DNA from: Pseudomonas sp. RIT409
GTDB taxonomy: Bacteria; Pseudomonadota; Gammaproteobacteria; Pseudomonadales; Pseudomonadaceae
Direction of reading: 5' to 3'
Length of the DNA: 64,000 nt
Assembly (NCBI RefSeq): GCF_003052515.2
Contig: NZ_QARE02000012.1
Location: 62,001-126,000, forward strand
The translations under genes were made by a program, and so were the position numbers. The notes beneath the pieces were generated by a model that searched no databases, was not told where the DNA came from, and saw nothing but the letters and a program-made list of their open reading frames with translations. Below are positions 1 through 8,006 of this stretch, in pieces. The stretch's first letter is position 1; the number at the start of each line of letters is the position of its first letter.

Positions 1-49
1 CCAAGGCTTGGCGACGACGGGCGAGGAGTGGGGTGGCTTCGGTATTCAC
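1..49 (-). CDS. 5' end of a probable PLP-dependent (class III) aminotransferase, partial
   Basis: Only the first 16 codons are inside the window. A GTG codon (complement of 47-49) overlaps the TGA of the upstream kinase gene as GTGA and has GGAGG a few bases before it. The peptide reads VNTEATPLLARRRQALG, which resembles the N-terminus of class III aminotransferases of the aspartate aminotransferase family that often accompany this type of kinase. Start, frame and coupling are seen directly; the product is inferred from a very short stretch and from context. Confidence 0.5.
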   Translation of the reverse strand, partial: MNTEATPLLARRRQAL

Positions 50-1128
50 AGGGCCTCCGGTGTGCAGGCGTCTATCAGGCTTTGGGTCAGTGCCCCGCTC
101 GGCAGGGCCATCAATCCCTGCAGGTTGCGCCAGGTCACCGACAGATTGCGCAAAATGTAGGCGCGATTCTGCGGATACAGCGAAGCGCGCCACTGGGCGA
201 TGGTGATTGCCATGGCCATGCGCGTAGCAATCAGATCGCCCAAAATGTTCAATTCATCCGGCAATAGGGGGATGTGGGCGTTGTAGGCCGCGGTGAAGGC
301 CTTGATTCGCCAGAGTGGATCGGTCGAATCAGCGTCGAACTGGTAGGACAGGGCAGTCCCCAGTTCATTGACCAAGGGCGCGTACAAGGCGTCACCGAAA
401 TCGATGATCGCCGCCACGCGCGTCCCGGTCTCGCGGTCGAGGATCACATTGTGTGGGTTCAGGTCGTTGTGAATCACTTGGGCCCTGAGCGCCGATAGGC
501 GCGGCTTGACCTGGCGCTCATAGTGGTCGAGGAGGGTCGTCACCAGGGGGCGCTGCGCTTGGTCCAGAAAAATGAGGTGCGGACGTACGCGTTCCGCGTG
601 GCCAACGTCCCACAGCAGGTAACGGTGGGCCGCCGGTGGCGCAAAGCCTTTCAGGGCCAGGTTGACCTGTGCGAGGGTCGCGCCCAGTTCGTGCATCAGC
701 GCCACGCTGGGAGTGCCGAGATTTTGCGGGATACCGTCAAGGTAGCTGACGGCTCTCACCGTCAGTGCCTGCTGGGCGATGAGCACGCGGGCTTCGAAGT
801 CCCCTGTCCGGGCGGCCAGTACGCGAGGAACGGGCAAGTGTTTGCCCTGGCGTTCGATGTACACCAGTGCGTCGGTCTGAAACCGCGTCACCTCGCGGGC
901 TTCAGCAGGGTTGACGAACTTCATGACGAAGGCGCCACGGCTGTCCCGGATCAGAAAGTTGAGGTCCCGCTCTCCGTCGAGTTGCTCGATCGGTCCACGT
1001 AAGCCGTACTGATCAAGGGCAACCCGCTCCGCTTCGTGGAGACTCACCCGCGGTACTTCGGTAGTCATCAGTTGTGCGCAGAGAGAAGCGGACTTTGCCG
1101 TGTCAGACATGCTGACCACCGTTGACAT
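46..1128 (-). CDS. Aminoglycoside/hydroxylysine-kinase-like phosphotransferase
   Basis: This 360-residue protein has the APH/choline-kinase fold signature: the catalytic loop HNDLNPHN (Brenner motif) about two thirds along, followed by the metal-binding IDFGD. A conserved Lys in VMKFVNPAE near residue 70 would contact ATP. Family members phosphorylate small hydroxylated molecules such as hydroxylysine or homoserine; the substrate here is not visible. The gene overlaps the end of the SDR gene by 26 bp and its stop overlaps the start of the next gene, so the three are almost certainly co-transcribed. A second in-frame ATG at 1110 is an equally plausible start. Kinase next to a putative aminotransferase recalls the animal hydroxylysine kinase/phospholyase pair; that analogy is inference. 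Confidence 0.85.
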   Translation of the reverse strand: MSTVVSMSDTAKSASLCAQLMTTEVPRVSLHEAERVALDQYGLRGPIEQLDGERDLNFLIRDSRGAFVMKFVNPAEAREVTRFQTDALVYIERQGKHLPVPRVLAARTGDFEARVLIAQQALTVRAVSYLDGIPQNLGTPSVALMHELGATLAQVNLALKGFAPPAAHRYLLWDVGHAERVRPHLIFLDQAQRPLVTTLLDHYERQVKPRLSALRAQVIHNDLNPHNVILDRETGTRVAAIIDFGDALYAPLVNELGTALSYQFDADSTDPLWRIKAFTAAYNAHIPLLPDELNILGDLIATRMAMAITIAQWRASLYPQNRAYILRNLSVTWRNLQGLMALPSGALTQSLIDACTPEAL

Positions 1129-1837
1129 GGATCTCCGAGCCGTTCACATAGGACGCGCCACTGGTGCACAGGAAATAGATCAGCGATGCGACTTCTTCGG
1201 GTTTGCCCAAACGGTGCATCGGAACGAGGCGTTCGACCATTTCTGCGGTGCCAGGGGAAAGGATCGATGTATCGATCTCACCAGGTGCGATCGCGTTGAC
1301 GCGCACGTCATGACGGCCAAAGTCGTAAGCCATTTCCCGCGTCAGTGCGGAAAGGGCGGCCTTCGACGTGGAGTACGCCACGCCCGCAAAAGGATGCACC
1401 TTCGAGCCGGCGATGGACGTTACGTTGATGATACTGCCCTTGGCGGCTTTCAATTCGTCAAACAGGCCGCGGGCGAGCAGGGCGGTGGAAAACAGATTGA
1501 CATTGAACACTTGCACCCAGGTGGCATAGTCCGTTTCCAGCACCCCCAGACGGCTGCCCTCAGGCCCCTTGGGGGACACCCCGGCATTGTTGACCAAGGC
1601 GTCCAGACGTCCGCCGAGCCTAGCCTTGATATCAGCGAGGCTGTCCGTGACGCTTTGGATGTTTTCGAGGTCCAGGTGGATGTGATTCAACAGGCCCTCG
1701 GCCCAGGGACACTCGGCCACCCAGTCGTGGCGGGACGCGGTGAAGACTTCCCAGCCGGCTGCGTTGAAATGTTTCACGGTGGCGTGACCGATGCCTCGAC
1801 TGGCACCCGTCAACAACAGCTTCTTTTTCTCGCTCAT
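1103..1837 (-). CDS. SDR family oxidoreductase
   Basis: A classical short-chain dehydrogenase/reductase of about 244 residues. The nucleotide-binding motif TGASRGIG lies near residues 10-17, NNAG near residue 85 and the catalytic YSTSK near residue 150, with a C-terminal NGSEIHVNGG typical of FabG-like members. It probably oxidises or reduces a hydroxyl/keto group with NAD(P). I prefer the ATG at 1837 over the in-frame GTG at 1849 because GAGCAGG stands just before it. It is the first gene of the operon with the kinase and aminotransferase and has its own promoter with a GntR-type operator. Substrate unknown. Confidence 0.85.
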   Translation of the reverse strand: MSEKKKLLLTGASRGIGHATVKHFNAAGWEVFTASRHDWVAECPWAEGLLNHIHLDLENIQSVTDSLADIKARLGGRLDALVNNAGVSPKGPEGSRLGVLETDYATWVQVFNVNLFSTALLARGLFDELKAAKGSIINVTSIAGSKVHPFAGVAYSTSKAALSALTREMAYDFGRHDVRVNAIAPGEIDTSILSPGTAEMVERLVPMHRLGKPEEVASLIYFLCTSGASYVNGSEIHVNGGQHV

Positions 1838-1863
1838 GAGCCTGCTCACTCGTTAGTGAAGTT

Positions 1864-1899
1864 TGATGCATCATGTTTTTTGAGTGACCTGTATGTCAA
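1864..1899 (-). promoter_or_regulatory. Promoter of the SDR-kinase operon with GntR-type operator
   Basis: On the minus strand a -35 TTGACA (complement of 1894-1899) is followed after 18 bp by a -10-like CATGAT (complement of 1870-1875). The -10 lies inside the palindrome TGATGCATCA (1864-1873). The 13-mer ACATGATGCATCA (complement of 1864-1876) recurs with one change in front of the GntR gene itself at 2641-2653, so repression by the neighbouring regulator is likely. The repeat is seen directly; regulation is inference. Confidence 0.6.
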
Positions 1900-1918
1900 T
1901 CAAAATCCTTGCGGAAAG

Positions 1919-2599
1919 CTATTCGGCCAATGCTTCCTGACTGACGGCGATGAATTCGAGCATTTTCTGATTGCCGTCGAGGATGTCGGTCTGAATGGCA
2001 TGACGCGCCGCCGCCGGGTCCTGATTGCGTAATGCGTGAAGCACTTCCTGGTGGTGCTCGATCGCCATGGTCAGCGAGAAGTGAACGTAGGCCTGGGCGA
2101 TCAGGGGACCCGCGCGCATCCACAAACTGTCGATATACCCCCGCAGCACCGGCATGCGAGCCGTGTCGGCCAGCAGGAAGTGAAAATCACTGTTCAACCG
2201 TAACGCTTGCGTCAGGTCGTTGTTATTGATCGCTTCGAGGTTCGACTGGATGTTGGCCTCGATTCGCTGCAGGTCGGCACTGGTCGCGATACGTGCGGCT
2301 GTTTCGGCCCCGAGGCCTTCAAGGTTCAGACGCAGGGTGCGGATCTCCAGATAGGCTGCGCTGTCGAGCACCGGGACGCGAATGTCCTTGGGCGTCTTCA
2401 ACACCAGTGCTTTCTCTTTGGCCAACTGCAGGATGGCGTCCCTGACAGGAGTCACGCTGGTGCCCAGCTGACTCGCCAGCTCCCGGATGCGCAGCCGGTC
2501 ATCGGGCTTCAACCCGCCCGTGATCAGCGCATTGCGCAATTGGGCATACACGTTGCTACCCAGATAGGTGTGGTTGATGGCGTCGAGTGGGTAGGACAT
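1919..2599 (-). CDS. GntR family (FCD domain) transcriptional regulator
   Basis: The 226-residue protein has an N-terminal winged helix-turn-helix (about residues 15-75, with RELASQLGTSVTPVRDAI as recognition region) and a C-terminal all-helical FCD ligand domain (about 90-215) with DFHFLLAD and EHHQEVLHAL supplying likely metal/ligand residues. FCD regulators usually sense small organic acids and repress adjacent catabolic genes. It lies directly upstream of, and in the same direction as, the SDR-kinase operon. Matching sites TGATGCATCA and TGATGCATTA in front of that operon and of its own gene suggest it controls both. Confidence 0.9.
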   Translation of the reverse strand: MSYPLDAINHTYLGSNVYAQLRNALITGGLKPDDRLRIRELASQLGTSVTPVRDAILQLAKEKALVLKTPKDIRVPVLDSAAYLEIRTLRLNLEGLGAETAARIATSADLQRIEANIQSNLEAINNNDLTQALRLNSDFHFLLADTARMPVLRGYIDSLWMRAGPLIAQAYVHFSLTMAIEHHQEVLHALRNQDPAAARHAIQTDILDGNQKMLEFIAVSQEALAE

Positions 2600-2632
2600 G
2601 GGTCACCAGGTGAAGTGGGCATTGCAGGCGCG

Positions 2633-2653
2633 ACTATACAACATGATGCATTA
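2633..2653 (-). promoter_or_regulatory. Promoter and probable autoregulatory operator of the GntR gene
   Basis: On the minus strand a -10-like TATAGT (complement of 2633-2638) lies about 35 bp before the ATG. Immediately upstream, at 2641-2653, is ACATGATGCATTA, which matches the operator before the SDR gene at 12 of 13 bases. A repressor bound here would cover the -35/-10 spacer. Confidence 0.5.
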
Positions 2654-2683
2654 GGCGATGAACTTTCCCTGCTCAGCACGCAC

Positions 2684-5600
2684 CTAGCCTCGACGGTGCT
2701 GGAGCAATGCTTTCTCGAGGGTTTCCATGGCGACTTTCAAGGCTTGCCCGCACCGCTCGATGACGGCGATCGGCTCGCCGGCGTCGCACTCCTGCTCAAG
2801 CTGCGTGCACAACGCAATGACTTCGTTGGCGCTGATGATCCGGGCAGCACCCTTGATCTTGTGGGCTGTGTCGTGAATGCCCTGCCGATTGCCCCGTGAA
2901 ATCGCCTCCCGCAATTCGTTGGCGTCGTCACGGCAACTGCTGATCAGCTGTTTGATCAAGTGCTCGATCATCTCAGGCCGATCGCCGGTCAACGTCACAA
3001 TGCTGTCCATTTCAAAGGGGAGCTGGCTCGCCTCCGGTGCCTTCGCTGCAGGCGTGGGGGGGATGCGCGCGAGGCGGTCATTGAGTGCGGTCAGGCTGAT
3101 GGGTTTGAACAGGCAGTCGTCCATGCCGGCGTCGCGGCAGCGCTGCTTTTCTTCGGGTTGGGCATTGGCGGTGAATCCCAGCAGGGTGCACGGCGTCCGG
3201 CCGGTCGCGTGCTCCTGGCTGCGAATCGCACGCGCGAGATCGTACCCATTCATCACCGGCATGTTGCAGTCGACGATTACCAAGTCGAAATGGCGGGCCT
3301 GCCACCGCTCGAGCCCTTGGGCTCCCTGCTCGGCCACGTCGCAACGATGCCCCAGAAACTCCAGCTGCTGACACAGCAGCAGACGATTGGCAGGGTGATC
3401 GTCGACGACCAGAATGGCCAGTGTGGTCCTTTCGTTTTCGGTGTGATCCCTCATTGCCGGGGTGGTGGCCACGGGCTCGAGACAGGTCAGGTCGAAGATC
3501 ATCTCTACCCGTGTTCCCTGGCCGGGCTCGCTGTCGAGTGTCAGGGTTCCGCCCATCATTTCGCACAGGCTGCGACAGATGACCAAGCCAAGCCCCGCGC
3601 CGCTGCGAGCCATTTGCCCCGTGTTGTCGGCCTGGGCGAAAGGGGCGAACAGGCGCGCCTGATCCGCTGCGCTGATGCCGATGCCACTGTCCTGGATCGC
3701 CACGTGCAGGCGGACCTGTTGCTCGCTGGCGGCCTCTTCGGCGTGAAGCGTGATGCGGATCTGGCCCTGAGGGGTAAACTTGATGGCATTGCTGATCAGG
3801 TTCGAAAGGATCTGCTTGAAGCGCAACGGGTCGATCAATACGTCCAGATTGACCCGGCTGTCCAGGTCCAGATGCAGTGTCAGGGCCTTTTGTCGGGCCA
3901 GACCGTCGAACACCCGCACGACGGACTCCGCGAGCGCTTGCGGATTGGCCCGTTCGGGGCTCAGTGTCAGACGGCCCGACTCGATTCGCGCGATGTCGAG
4001 GATGTCGCCGATCAACTCCAGCAGGTCTCTGGCCGAATCGTACGCGACCTCGAGCGCCGGACGATCCAACTGTCCTTGGTCGGCGCGTTTGAGCGCCAGT
4101 TCGAGCATGCCGATGATGGCATTCATCGGGGTACGGATCTCGTGGCTCATGGTGGCCAGAAAGGTACTTTTGGCACGGTTGGCATCGTCCGCTTGCTGCT
4201 TGGCACTCTGCAGTTGCTCGATCAACTGGCGTCGCTCGCTGATGTCGATCCAGCCACCGATGATGCCCTGCACCTTGCCCAGTGAATCTCTGAACGGGAG
4301 GATCCAGTGATAGATGGTCAGGGGGCGGTCGTCGATGTGCAAGGAGCGGTCGAGAATCAACGGAACGCCGTCGGCCATCACCTGACGATAATCCTCAACG
4401 TATTGCCTGGCTTCCTGAGCATCGCTGAGCACACCTTCGAGAATGCTTTTGCCGATCACGTCGTCGCGCTGGGCGGAGAACGCTGTCAGATAGCTTTCGT
4501 TGCACATTTGCAGCAGGCCGTCGCGATCCCGGACGTAAATGGGATGGGGAGTGCCGTTGACCATGGCGCCCATGAATTCCAACTGATCGTTGAGCGCGCG
4601 CTCGGCTTTTTCACGCTGTTTGATCTGGCGCCGCATCCACGCATTCCACGCCAGCGATCCGAGCAGCAGCAGGCCGGCGCCGGCGAGGATCTGATAGACC
4701 AGCAACTGATAATCCTGCCAGGCGCCGCGCCCCGCAGGGATGTAGGTCCGCCAGCGATTGTTGATGACGGCCAGGTCCTCGGGCGCAATGCTCGACAGCG
4801 CCTTGTCGATGATGCTGCTCAGTTCCGTGGCATTGCGGGAAGTGGCCATGGCAATGCGGGCGGGCTCCTTTCCGACGGTCACGCGCATTTGCAACGTATC
4901 CTGCAACCCGCGGGAAGCAATGAAATAACTGGCGCTGAACAGTGACGTGATCGCGCCCTCCACCCGGCCATGGGACAGCATGTCCAATGCCTGGGCCGGG
5001 TTATCGACCTCCACCGGATAGATGTGCGGATAACTCTTCTGAAGGTAATCCAGCGTCGGACTGCCGAGGTTGAGCGCCACGCGCTTGCCCTCCAACTGGT
5101 CCAGATTGGAGGGGCTGGAAGGGTCCTTGCGCGTGACCAGAACGAACGCGCTGTCCATGTAAGGGCGACTGAAGCTGAAGCGGTTTTCCCGCTCGTCGCT
5201 GGGCACCATGGCGCCGATCAGGTCGGCCTGGCCCTGGCTGAGCCGGTTCATCATCTCCCCCATCCCAGGCGCATGGGAAACCTCGAAGCGGAGTCCGGTG
5301 CGCAGCCTGATCAGGTCCAGTAGATCGGCAGTGACGCCGCGGAAGTTGCCGCTCGTATCGAAAAAGGTCAGCGGCGCGTACGCGTCGTTGATCACCACGC
5401 GTACGGTCGGGTGTTGCGCGATCCAGCGCTCTTCTCGCTGGGTCAGTTGCAGTTTCTGGTCGGTCAGGTGCCGGTCTGCGCCAGCGCCCCAACGTTTGGA
5501 GATGGCGATCCGTTCATCGATCGGGATGCCCTTGAGGACCTTGTTGACGATGTCCAGCAGGGCAGGGTGGTCGGCGTTGACCGCGAAGCTGAAGCCGTTG

Positions 5601-6328
5601 GGTTCATGTTTGCCGAAGTTGGCCATCTGCACGTTGTTCAGGTAGCCCTTGCTGATGACATAGTGTGTGGAAATCGCGTCGCCGAGAAAGACGTCGGCCT
5701 GGTTGAAGGCCACGGCGTTGATCGCGCTTTGGAACGAAGGGAAGGTCTGGAGGCGCGCCTTGGGGTAGAGGGCGCTGATGTCTTCGGGTGGCAAGTAGTG
5801 GTAGACCATGCTCAGGCGCAGGCCATTGAGACCATCGTTCAGCCCTCGGGACTCACCAGTGCGGGTGACCAGTACCGGTTGGTCCACGGCATAGGGCGAA
5901 GAAAGCCGTATGTTCCTTGCGGCGGCTTCGTAGCCGTTGGCGCTGCCGAGCAGGTCGATCTCTCCTTTGAGCAGGGCTTCCATGGCCTGATCGCGGGTCT
6001 CATAGCGCAGCACTCGAATGGGAAGATCCAGCGCCCTGGCCAGGATGCCCGCATAATCTGCCGTCAGGCCTTCATAGTCATGGCCGGTGGGCGTCATGTC
6101 GAAGGGTGGGTAATCTGGCGCCGAAGTGCCGAGCACCAGTTCGCGTTGGCTGCGTACCCATTGCCATTGAGCCCGGTCCAGCGCGACATCCATGTGCGCA
6201 GGGTTGGAGCGGCTCAAGAGGGCGTAGCGTTCAGCCGCTGTGGCTTGTAACTGCGCAACAAGGCTCAGGCATACGAACGCGATGATTGTCCAATAATCCT
6301 TTATTCCCTTCGACATCCTGTTTCTCAC
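2684..6328 (-). CDS. BvgS/EvgS-type hybrid sensor histidine kinase
   Basis: A 1,214-residue unorthodox sensor with the BvgS plan: signal peptide, two periplasmic SBP_bac_3 Venus-flytrap domains (about 50-285 and 295-530), a membrane segment (about 545-565), a PAS domain (about 585-700), HisKA with MSHEIRTP (His729), HATPase with a DSGIGIS N-box region and GAGLGLVI, a receiver domain (VVDDHPAN, phospho-acceptor Asp1020 in VDCNMP) and a C-terminal Hpt domain with AHKIKG (His1156). All phosphorelay residues are present. It starts with GTG overlapping the regulator's TGA (GTGA); an in-frame ATG at 6316 is an alternative. It should relay phosphate to the upstream-encoded NarL-type regulator. The ligand is unknown. 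Confidence 0.95.
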   Translation of the reverse strand: MRNRMSKGIKDYWTIIAFVCLSLVAQLQATAAERYALLSRSNPAHMDVALDRAQWQWVRSQRELVLGTSAPDYPPFDMTPTGHDYEGLTADYAGILARALDLPIRVLRYETRDQAMEALLKGEIDLLGSANGYEAAARNIRLSSPYAVDQPVLVTRTGESRGLNDGLNGLRLSMVYHYLPPEDISALYPKARLQTFPSFQSAINAVAFNQADVFLGDAISTHYVISKGYLNNVQMANFGKHEPNGFSFAVNADHPALLDIVNKVLKGIPIDERIAISKRWGAGADRHLTDQKLQLTQREERWIAQHPTVRVVINDAYAPLTFFDTSGNFRGVTADLLDLIRLRTGLRFEVSHAPGMGEMMNRLSQGQADLIGAMVPSDERENRFSFSRPYMDSAFVLVTRKDPSSPSNLDQLEGKRVALNLGSPTLDYLQKSYPHIYPVEVDNPAQALDMLSHGRVEGAITSLFSASYFIASRGLQDTLQMRVTVGKEPARIAMATSRNATELSSIIDKALSSIAPEDLAVINNRWRTYIPAGRGAWQDYQLLVYQILAGAGLLLLGSLAWNAWMRRQIKQREKAERALNDQLEFMGAMVNGTPHPIYVRDRDGLLQMCNESYLTAFSAQRDDVIGKSILEGVLSDAQEARQYVEDYRQVMADGVPLILDRSLHIDDRPLTIYHWILPFRDSLGKVQGIIGGWIDISERRQLIEQLQSAKQQADDANRAKSTFLATMSHEIRTPMNAIIGMLELALKRADQGQLDRPALEVAYDSARDLLELIGDILDIARIESGRLTLSPERANPQALAESVVRVFDGLARQKALTLHLDLDSRVNLDVLIDPLRFKQILSNLISNAIKFTPQGQIRITLHAEEAASEQQVRLHVAIQDSGIGISAADQARLFAPFAQADNTGQMARSGAGLGLVICRSLCEMMGGTLTLDSEPGQGTRVEMIFDLTCLEPVATTPAMRDHTENERTTLAILVVDDHPANRLLLCQQLEFLGHRCDVAEQGAQGLERWQARHFDLVIVDCNMPVMNGYDLARAIRSQEHATGRTPCTLLGFTANAQPEEKQRCRDAGMDDCLFKPISLTALNDRLARIPPTPAAKAPEASQLPFEMDSIVTLTGDRPEMIEHLIKQLISSCRDDANELREAISRGNRQGIHDTAHKIKGAARIISANEVIALCTQLEQECDAGEPIAVIERCGQALKVAMETLEKALLQHRRG

Positions 6329-6951
6329 ACTAAAGAATTGCGTTTTGCCATCTCGATAAGTTCTACCAGGGTCTTGGCTTTCAGTTTATGCATCAGACGG
6401 GTCTTGTAGGTGCTGACGGTCTTGTTGCTGAGAAACATGCCTTTGGCAATTTCCTTATTGGTTCGTCCTTGGGCGAATAATTGGAGAACCATCAATTCCC
6501 GATCGTTCACCAGCTTGAAGCGCTCCAGTTCGTGCGGATCACCGCCGAGATGAGTGGCCGTGCCGAGTGCCTGACTTGGAAAATAATTGTAGCCGGAAAG
6601 AACCGCCTTCACCGAACTGACAAGTTCGCTGAGGTCTTCCTGTTTGCAGACATAACCGGCCGCGCCTGACTGCATGCAGCGTATCGCAAACAGCGTCGGC
6701 GCCTGGGCAGTCAGGACCAGGATTTTCGAGGGAAGGTTCATCGCGTTGAAGCGGGCCAACACTTCCAGCCCGTCCAGTTTGGGGATGCTGATGTCGAGGA
6801 TGATCAGGTCGGGCATGCATTCGCGGACCATTTGCATGGCGTCGACCCCGTTGTCCGTTTCGCCGACGATGTCGTAATTTTCATTTTCCAGCAGCATGCG
6901 GATGGCGAGGCGAATGACGGGATGATCATCGATGATAAAAACTGAGTTCAT
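6325..6951 (-). CDS. NarL/FixJ (BvgA/EvgA-like) response regulator
   Basis: About 208 residues: an N-terminal receiver domain with IIDDHP, phospho-acceptor in LIILDISIP and the conserved switch lysine region YVCKQED, then a LuxR-type helix-turn-helix (NDRELMVLQLFAQGRTNKEIA...LSNKTVSTYK). This is the layout of BvgA and EvgA, partners of the sensor class encoded just downstream with a 4-bp overlap. The ATG at 6951 is preferred because GGATTG precedes it; an ATG at 6963 has no ribosome site. TTCCTACA-like boxes lie 100-255 bp upstream, suggesting autoregulation. Confidence 0.93.
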   Translation of the reverse strand: MNSVFIIDDHPVIRLAIRMLLENENYDIVGETDNGVDAMQMVRECMPDLIILDISIPKLDGLEVLARFNAMNLPSKILVLTAQAPTLFAIRCMQSGAAGYVCKQEDLSELVSSVKAVLSGYNYFPSQALGTATHLGGDPHELERFKLVNDRELMVLQLFAQGRTNKEIAKGMFLSNKTVSTYKTRLMHKLKAKTLVELIEMAKRNSLV

Positions 6952-7042
6952 AAGGCAATCCATAACAGGCAGCGAAGAGGGTGCGCACGTTTTCCCAGCG
7001 GTGTGGGCGCGCGCATGAACATAATCACGCGATGGCTGAATA

Positions 7043-7058
7043 TAGGAAGAGTCCTACA
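7043..7058 (+). promoter_or_regulatory. EvgA/RcsB-like box 1
   Basis: TAGGA (7043-7047) and TCCTA (7052-7056) form an inverted repeat with a 4-base spacer, extended to GTCCTACA on the right side. The EvgA consensus TTCYTACA differs at one position. Seen directly as a motif; binding by the adjacent regulator is inferred. Confidence 0.4.
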
Positions 7059-7175
7059 AAAATAAGAGTATTGCCGTACGTCAGTGCTCTTATCGCCCAT
7101 TGGCGTTTAAAAATTGGCACCGATTCTGAGTGAAAAAAGTTATCAGTGAAAGCGTGTTTATTTCGATTGGGAATG

Positions 7176-7205
7176 TTCCTACATGTGCATAAGGGCGGTA
7201 CTACA
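7176..7205 (+). promoter_or_regulatory. EvgA-like boxes 2 and 3
   Basis: TTCCTACA at 7176-7183 matches the EvgA consensus TTCYTACA exactly. A weaker copy, GTACTACA, follows at 7198-7205, so the two starts are 22 bp (about two helical turns) apart. They lie about 225-255 bp upstream of the regulator start. The helical phasing supports cooperative binding, but this is inference. Confidence 0.4.
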
Positions 7206-7330
7206 AATATTAAACACGCCGAATTCCGCGCGCAGTAATAACCGCGTTTAACGGGAGGCGGTAAAAGGCTGAATGGTGGCGTTATTGGGCGAAGAAGCGC
7301 GGCAGCGAACAATAAGATGCTGCGTATCGA

Positions 7331-7729
7331 TCAGCAGTCACCGTATCGGGACGAAATAAGTTGCAATAGCTCCAGTGTGTTCAAGGGTTTCGATAGGCAC
7401 CCGAGTAATGGAACGCCTCTTTCGACTGCCGCCCGGGTGAGATCTTTCAATTCGGCGTTCTCCAGCCCACTGAGCAACACCGCGTGACTCACCAGTTTGC
7501 GCTGAGTGGCAATGTCGATGAGCTCGGTGCCGCTCATGTCCGGCAGGCGCTGGTCGCACAGCAGCACGTCATAGGGCTTGGCGCTGCGCTCCAGCGCGAC
7601 CAGCGCTTCTTCGGCATTGAGCGCGGGGGTCACCCGATACAGGCCATGGTTATTGAGCAGGATCTGCAGCGCGATGAGCTGAAACGGATGATCCTCTACC
7701 AACAAGATTCGAAGCGTGTCTGTGGGCAT
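7331..7729 (-). CDS. Single-domain (receiver-only) response regulator
   Basis: About 132 residues consisting of one receiver domain: ILLVEDH near the start, phospho-acceptor Asp in DVLLCDQRLPDMSG and the switch lysine in GCLSKPLN. There is no output domain. The ATG at 7729 begins exactly where the domain does; longer in-frame readings add a sequence with no domain character. It lies in the same direction as the BvgAS-like pair but is separated from it by about 380 bp. Such proteins can act as phosphate sinks or as allosteric partners of kinases; a link to the nearby phosphorelay is possible but not shown. Confidence 0.8.
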   Translation of the reverse strand: MPTDTLRILLVEDHPFQLIALQILLNNHGLYRVTPALNAEEALVALERSAKPYDVLLCDQRLPDMSGTELIDIATQRKLVSHAVLLSGLENAELKDLTRAAVERGVPLLGCLSKPLNTLELLQLISSRYGDC

Positions 7730-7956
7730 TGAAAGATTCCAGGCGGGGGCAGGGCAACCGAAGCGCTTGTGCGCTGAGGATCGCATGGGCAATTGCTGTG
7801 ATAGAGGCGCCGTGGACGGGTGTCGGGGCCGGTCCACACGGCATTGTGGTCGGCGGATTATTCGACAGCGCATTGGAGTCGGCGATAGGACTCCTCTCGT
7901 CAACGTGTAGGACGTTTCCGAAGATGGCGTTTTCCTTTCTGGAAACACCCAAAAGA

Positions 7957-7988
7957 AAAGCCCGATCTCCAGTCGGATTTCGGGCTTT
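7957..7988 (-). terminator. Rho-independent terminator of the dgt gene
   Basis: The 9-bp stem AAAGCCCGA (7957-7965) pairs with TCGGGCTTT (7980-7988) around a 14-base loop. On the minus strand it is followed by TCTTTT and lies 18 bp beyond the dgt stop codon. Confidence 0.8.
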
Positions 7989-8006
7989 ATGCGATCAGGG
8001 CATTCT

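Larger units (their letters stand above)
6952..7330. other. 379-bp region without a convincing gene, upstream of the regulator-sensor operon
   Basis: This stretch is clearly more AT-rich than its surroundings and holds three TCCTACA/ACTACA-type boxes. A 95-codon minus-strand frame at 7025-7312 has no recognisable domain or ribosome site and I do not regard it as a gene. The region is best read as the regulatory region of the regulator-sensor operon. Confidence 0.6.

Noticed and set aside
7025..7312. 95-codon minus-strand frame in the AT-rich region upstream of the BvgA-like regulator
   Set aside because: No ribosome site, no domain, Cys- and Pro-rich random composition, and it covers the promoter boxes of the regulator operon.
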